The position numbers and the translations under genes were made by a program. 10,382 bases of DNA. It comes from Spirogloea muscicola. Taxonomy: Eukaryota > Streptophyta > Zygnematophyceae > Spirogloeales > Spirogloeaceae. Positions 6,690 through 10,382 of the stretch are shown here, piece after piece (the first letter of the stretch is position 1; every line of letters begins with the position of its first letter). The stretch is taken from contig WELB01000007.1 of NCBI GenBank assembly GCA_009602725.1, positions 840,530 through 850,911 of the forward strand. The letters run 5' to 3'. The notes beneath the pieces are model-generated. The model did not search any database, was not told the DNA's origin, and saw only the letters and a program-made list of their open reading frames with translations.

Positions 6690-6755
6690 GGACCTTGTTC
6701 ATTCTTCTGTGGTCTGGCTATTCGACAGCCCGTGCCCCCTCTGAAACAGCCACTT
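6690..6755 (+). repeat. Dispersed GGCTGGCC repeat, copy c8
   Basis: GGACCTTGTTCATTCTTCTG, GGTCTGGCTATTCGACAGCC, then CGTGCCCCCTCTGAAACAGC. Full length and the most rightward clear copy. Confidence 0.75.
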
Positions 6756-6803
6756 TTACTTTCGGCCTGTACACGATAAAAGCAAGACTTGTGAATCCTT
6801 TTC

Positions 6804-6833
6804 CACTTGGCAATCCTTATCACTTGGCAATCC
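6804..6833 (+). repeat. Short direct repeat, 13 bp x2
   Basis: CACTTGGCAATCC occurs at 6804-6816 and 6821-6833, separated by 4 bp. It lies just left of the second GC-rich island, much as the 20-bp tandem lies beside the first. Confidence 0.8.
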
Positions 6834-6839
6834 AATGTC

Positions 6840-7260
6840 CGCAACCGCTCCGTCGGCCTGGGGTCCGCCGTGACAGGCGCGGCGCATCTAGGGCCCGGGT
6901 TGTGAGGTTAGACCGGAAGGGGCAACCACGTGGGCAGGGCGCTGCCACGCCGTCGCCGAGGCCCAGTTGGCTCAGGCGAAGGCCCACAGCGGTTGCGGAT
7001 CGATCGATGGCTGCCCAGACGATCCGATGCGGCGGTTGGCCTCTTCTGGCAGTGGCCGAAGCCCACGCTCTGATTCGCCGGGAAGTGGGACCATCTGCTT
7101 CCAAAAGCGGCACGCCGATGTGACTGGCCGCAGGCCGAAAGGTCGGCCGGCCCAAAAGTGAGAGGGCGCGCGGTGCGCATACGATAAAGGATTCGCTTCT
7201 TCCAATGAGGGTTGGGGCACCGACGCCCTGAGATTTCATAGGCCGGCGTCCGACGTTGAC
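6840..7260. other. Second GC-rich, CpG-rich island
   Basis: The composition resembles 1400-1670, with CGATCGATCG and GATCCG words and a CCACGTGG palindrome (G-box type) at 6926-6933. A 238-codon minus-strand frame crosses the area (6908-7624). It has no domain and runs through a weak repeat remnant at about 7100-7160 (GGCCGAAAGG, then CGGCCCAAAAG), so I read it as chance openness of GC-rich DNA. Confidence 0.5.
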
Positions 7261-8419
7261 CCCCCCTCAAGGGGCAGATGCTCTCAGGAGCCAGCCAAGC
7301 AAACATGGGCAAAAGGTGGGCACGAGGTGCAGCCAGAAAGGTCGTCAACTTGAGGACATGATGATCCCAACGAAAGTCAAAGAGCTGTTCACTGTTGCAG
7401 GAGACAGGATCATAGTTCAGATCCGATGCAACCGAGCTGCAAGGGCCGTTCCCAGGGGCGCTGGCTGTCGTGTATTCAGATGTATGAGATGCCAGCAGAG
7501 GTGAATGAGGGATATCCAAGCAAGCGGCTCCTGCACAGATAGCCGCTCTACGCAGTAACATGCAGCATGTACACGAAGCTGGCAGTATGTCAGCAGACTT
7601 TATTCCAGGAGCCTGGCGTAGCAACTTCTGCTAAATGAGGCTCACAATTACAAGGTGCTAAACTGTCACAATACGCGCATATCTGTATACATCATGAATC
7701 AACAGGGCACACTTCCTCTTGAATGTGACAAGACATGATAAGAAGTCATTGAGCTCAGTAGAGAGTGAGCAAACCTGCACATCTCTGAAGCCACTTAGTC
7801 ATCTCATTCTGTAGTGGACATTATGTATGCAGACGCCCATGCATGTACTGTGTACAGAGTGACTTCACGACACTGCCAAATGCAGGACCTAGCATTGATA
7901 TCCACAAAACATTACGAGCAATGTGTACCTTATATGGTACGTTCTTCTATCACGACAATTGTTCAGACATACAATGCCATAAAAAGAGGGGTTAAGCAGA
8001 CCCTCTCTAACTAGCATTGTGTAAAGGGCAATGCTGTTGCATAGGGGAGGCCCTTACTTATCATAGTTGACAAGACTTTATCCTGCAATGCTAAATGCCG
8101 CCGAGCTTCTAGGCTTGTGACTGGGGATGGGCAATATCCAAGGGTCACAAGAGCAGAAGCTGGCGATTAAAAGGAGCTTGGGAGAATGGGCAGGAAGGGA
8201 GAGGGGGCTTAAATGGCGTCTTGCAGCTTGATCAACGTTTTCCTGCATCTAAAAGAAAGGACGGCAGCCGGCATCAGGTTCCTTGCGAGGCATGTTTCAA
8301 GTTGATTGACACCCTGCAAGGACGCTGAGGCTGGCTCCCAATGGCACGAACACCGCCGACTGGTGCAGCTTCAAAACCTGGAGAAGGTAGATTGTGCAGG
8401 GGTGGCGCCACCACCCTTC
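7261..8419. other. Noncoding; probable AP2 3' UTR and intergenic
   Basis: No gene is supported. On the minus strand this lies downstream of the AP2/ERF stop codon. An AATAAA hexamer is present in minus sense at 7599-7604, about 815 nt past the stop. It could be a distant polyadenylation signal, but nearer non-canonical signals, common in plants, cannot be excluded. Confidence 0.4.
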
Positions 8420-10381
8420 TCACCAATTTGGGTGCTTCCCTGAGAAGCTTGAATCTTGGCTGGCATCAGCACCGCTCCTCCATGCCGTGCGCACGGGCTG
8501 GGGTGCCATCGCGCCACTGCCGGCTTGCAGCCTTGGGCTTGGCGACTGGCCTGTCGGGGAGGGCGAGGACGTGGGACTTTCGCTCGCGTCCATGTTGGAT
8601 GGGCCGGCTGCGTTTGCAAGCTCGGAAGGGAGATCACCCCCCTGACCCCCTGGCCATCGCGGAATGAGCTGACCATGGCCACTACCACCAGGTTGCAGCA
8701 GGGTAGTCAAGGGGAAGTTGGTTCGGGCCTTGGCGCCGCGCAGTTTGAAAGCTGCGTGATCGTACGCTCGCGCGGCGTCCTCTGGAGTGTCAAATGTTCC
8801 AAGCCACACACGCGACCGCTTGCGGGGAAAGCGTATCTCTGCCACCCACTTGCCTTCGTGGCGCTGGCGAACTCCACGATAGAGCTTGTTTCTCCCAGGG
8901 TTTGGGCCCACGTTTGGATTGAGCCCAGGCCGCGTGTCCCCAGCATCCTCGGCCAAAAGCTGCTGCGTACGGCGCTCCAGGATTGGACTGCCTCCAGACA
9001 ACACCACCTGGCCAGCCTTGCTGTAGGCCCAGGACTGCAGGAGTGGACTCTGGCCGCTGCTCTGGTGTGCATGCTCCGCCAAGCTGCCAAGGTCGAGGGG
9101 TCCCCCGGTCATGGGTGCTGAGGTCCTCCAGCTCTCCAGCATCGGTGTCATCACTGTTGTTGAGCTGCTGAGGGAGGGGAGCCCGTCAGAGCTTTGCAGC
9201 TGAGGCAGGGTTGACGCATAACCTGCCACAAGGAACATATGCTCAAGGTCAGCAACTTCCTGGGCTGATCGGAGTCAGGTACTTGTCTATCCTCATCAAC
9301 TGGCAAGCAAGCCTGTCCAAGAGGTGACAAGATCATACTGGACATGGTCACGGTGAGCTCATTTCACGAGGGTCGATCCCATCTGCAGGGCTCGGGGGCG
9401 CACCTTGGCTAGAGAAAAGGCTCAGGAAATTGGGCCAGCTGCTTGTCAGATCGGGCAGCCTTGCTGACGCTGACGGCGCAAGTGCAGCCATGTCCTCTTC
9501 AAGTGTGGCCGCCGTGAGCAGATCAGAACCGGCAGCATGGCTGGCCACAAGCTGCTGCCTGGCAGACGCATAGGCCTTGGTGTCCGCAAACATGCCCAGG
9601 AGCGGCTGCAACTGCTGCAGCGCATGCTGCGACTGCGGCTGGTGCTGCTGCAATGGCAGCTGCCACTGCTGCGGCCGGTCCATTTGCGGGTGCTGCAGCT
9701 GCTGGCTCTGCATCTGGGGCACGAATGAATGCGGAGGAGGGCCAATTGGCTCAAATGCTGGCAGCGCGCTCTGTGGTCTCTGAGGTGCCTGCATGGAGAG
9801 CACCTGTGCCACAGGAGGAGGTGAAGTTCCTTGAGTTGGGTGACTGGATCAACGTATCAAGCGTGGCGTGAGGCAGGAGTCAGCGGCCCTGGACTTGTTT
9901 CTGTTGCACTGAGGGCCCCATCGTGGAGGGTGTCTAGGCTGACCTGGTTCGCCTGTGAGAAGGCGACATCGTCGTCAAGGCTGGAGACGGAGGCCCAAGG
10001 CTGGAGTGGGTGCCGCTGGAGCGACACGGCATGCAGTTCCGACGACGGCTGGGCCGTCGTCGGAGAGGTGTGCATGCCGATGAGATCGCGCGTCAGGCCG
10101 GTAGACGGCGCCCGGGGGCTGCCGTGAGACGTGCGGAACCCGGCGGCGTCCGTCAGGGCCCGCGGCGGAGGCGGCGGAGGCGGGAGCGTCGCGGCGGCGG
10201 GGAGCGGGAGGCAGAAGGGGCTCTCGAAGGCCGTGGCGCTCCAGTGGTGGTGGTGGTGTGCTGGCTCCCACGGCGCCGCGGCGCGCCAGGCCGCCGCGGG
10301 GTGGCGCTCGAGCAGGGAGGCCGCCATGGGGGGCGGCGAGGGGGGCGGCGAAGGCGGGGCCAGGTCGGGGGCCGCCTTCAT
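8420..10381 (-). CDS. AP2/ERF transcription factor, DREB-type (A-6/RAP2.4-like)
   Basis: A likely nuclear DNA-binding regulator. Three exons are inferred: 10381-9944, 9803-9404 and 9222-8420 (stop TGA), giving 546 residues if the ATG at 10379-10381 is the start. That ATG lies one base from the window edge, so the protein may begin further upstream. Residues 1-146 are Pro/Ala/His-rich (His5 at 42-46, Pro7 at 67-73). Residues 147-279 hold a Gln-rich stretch typical of activation regions. The single AP2 domain is at about 394-450 (DNA 8711-8881): [47 protein letters not shown]. Val after the first Trp is DREB-like, and Phe at the position called 19 (not Glu), with KLRG, fits group A-6. Most A-6 members have Trp at residue 402; here it is Glu (GAA). 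The C-terminal 96 residues are Ser/Pro/Gly-rich. Subgroup assignment is inference. Confidence 0.85.
9223..9403 (-). other. Intron 2 of AP2/ERF gene (inferred)
   Basis: Donor AAG|GTGCGC and acceptor TTCCTTGTGGCAG|GT, length 181. A CTGAC branch-type motif (in TTGCTGACC) puts its A about 26 nt before the acceptor. Both sides are phase 1 and rebuild a Gly codon. Without removal, the exon 2 frame stops at 9348-9350. Confidence 0.7.
9804..9943 (-). other. Intron 1 of AP2/ERF gene (inferred)
   Basis: Donor AACCAG|GTCAGC and acceptor CCTCCTCCTGTGGCACAG|G, length 140, phase 0 on both sides. Without removal, the exon 1 frame meets a TGA at 9857-9859. No well-placed branch motif is obvious. An alternative acceptor, GATCCAG, would need a different donor phase, so this boundary is less sure than intron 2. 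Confidence 0.5.
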
Positions 10382-10382
10382 G

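Noticed and set aside
6641-7123. Plus-strand frame of 160 codons
   Set aside because: It begins inside a dispersed repeat copy and continues into the GC-rich island; the two halves have unrelated composition and no domain.
6908-7624. Minus-strand frame of 238 codons
   Set aside because: No domain, Arg/Pro/Ser-rich composition that follows GC content, and it crosses a repeat remnant and island edge. Chance openness is the better explanation.
8456-9121. Plus-strand frame of 221 codons opposite the AP2 exon
   Set aside because: It is antisense to a well-supported AP2 domain and has no domain of its own; GC-rich coding DNA often leaves the opposite strand open.
1-10382. CRISPR array, operon or bacterial-type defence system
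   Set aside because: Repeats are irregularly spaced, in both orientations and diverged; gene structure with introns and an AP2 domain is eukaryotic.

Overview
The window looks like nuclear DNA from a eukaryote of the green-plant lineage. The anchor is a plant-type AP2/ERF transcription factor gene on the minus strand at the right end (8420-10381). It has two short introns inferred from splice signals and reading phase. The rest is mostly repeat-derived DNA with no bacterial features. The coding part is GC-rich with Pro, His and Gln runs. The GC-rich noncoding DNA and short introns fit a non-flowering streptophyte (fern, lycophyte, bryophyte or charophyte alga) better than most angiosperms, but this is a lean and not an identification.

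Layout. 1-735: a homopolymer C run, then two possible minus-strand coding exons that I cannot assign to a family. 735-1400: noncoding, with the first copies of a short dispersed repeat. 1400-1670: a very GC-rich, CpG-rich island with an 18-bp perfect palindrome. 1830-2890: 5'-truncated, frameshifted 3' end of a retroelement (copy A), keeping a CCHC-like zinc knuckle and a PD-(D/E)XK-like nuclease region, a stop codon and a 3' UTR with a strong hairpin. 3284-3723: a second, shorter copy of the same 3' end (copy B), in the same orientation and more decayed. 2900-6760: about twenty full or partial copies, in both orientations, of a short repeat whose core contains GGGCTGGCCTTTCACAGCC. One cluster forms a head-to-tail array that is also one arm of a 108-bp inverted pair. 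6840-7260: a second GC-rich island. 7260-8419: noncoding, probably including the 3' UTR of the AP2 gene. 8420-10381: the AP2/ERF gene, whose upstream end touches the window edge.

Nothing here works as an operon or multi-gene system. The picture is one regulatory gene beside a nest of decayed retroelement ends and small repeats. The short repeat family is the least explained structure. All alignments and identities were made by eye; no database search was possible.
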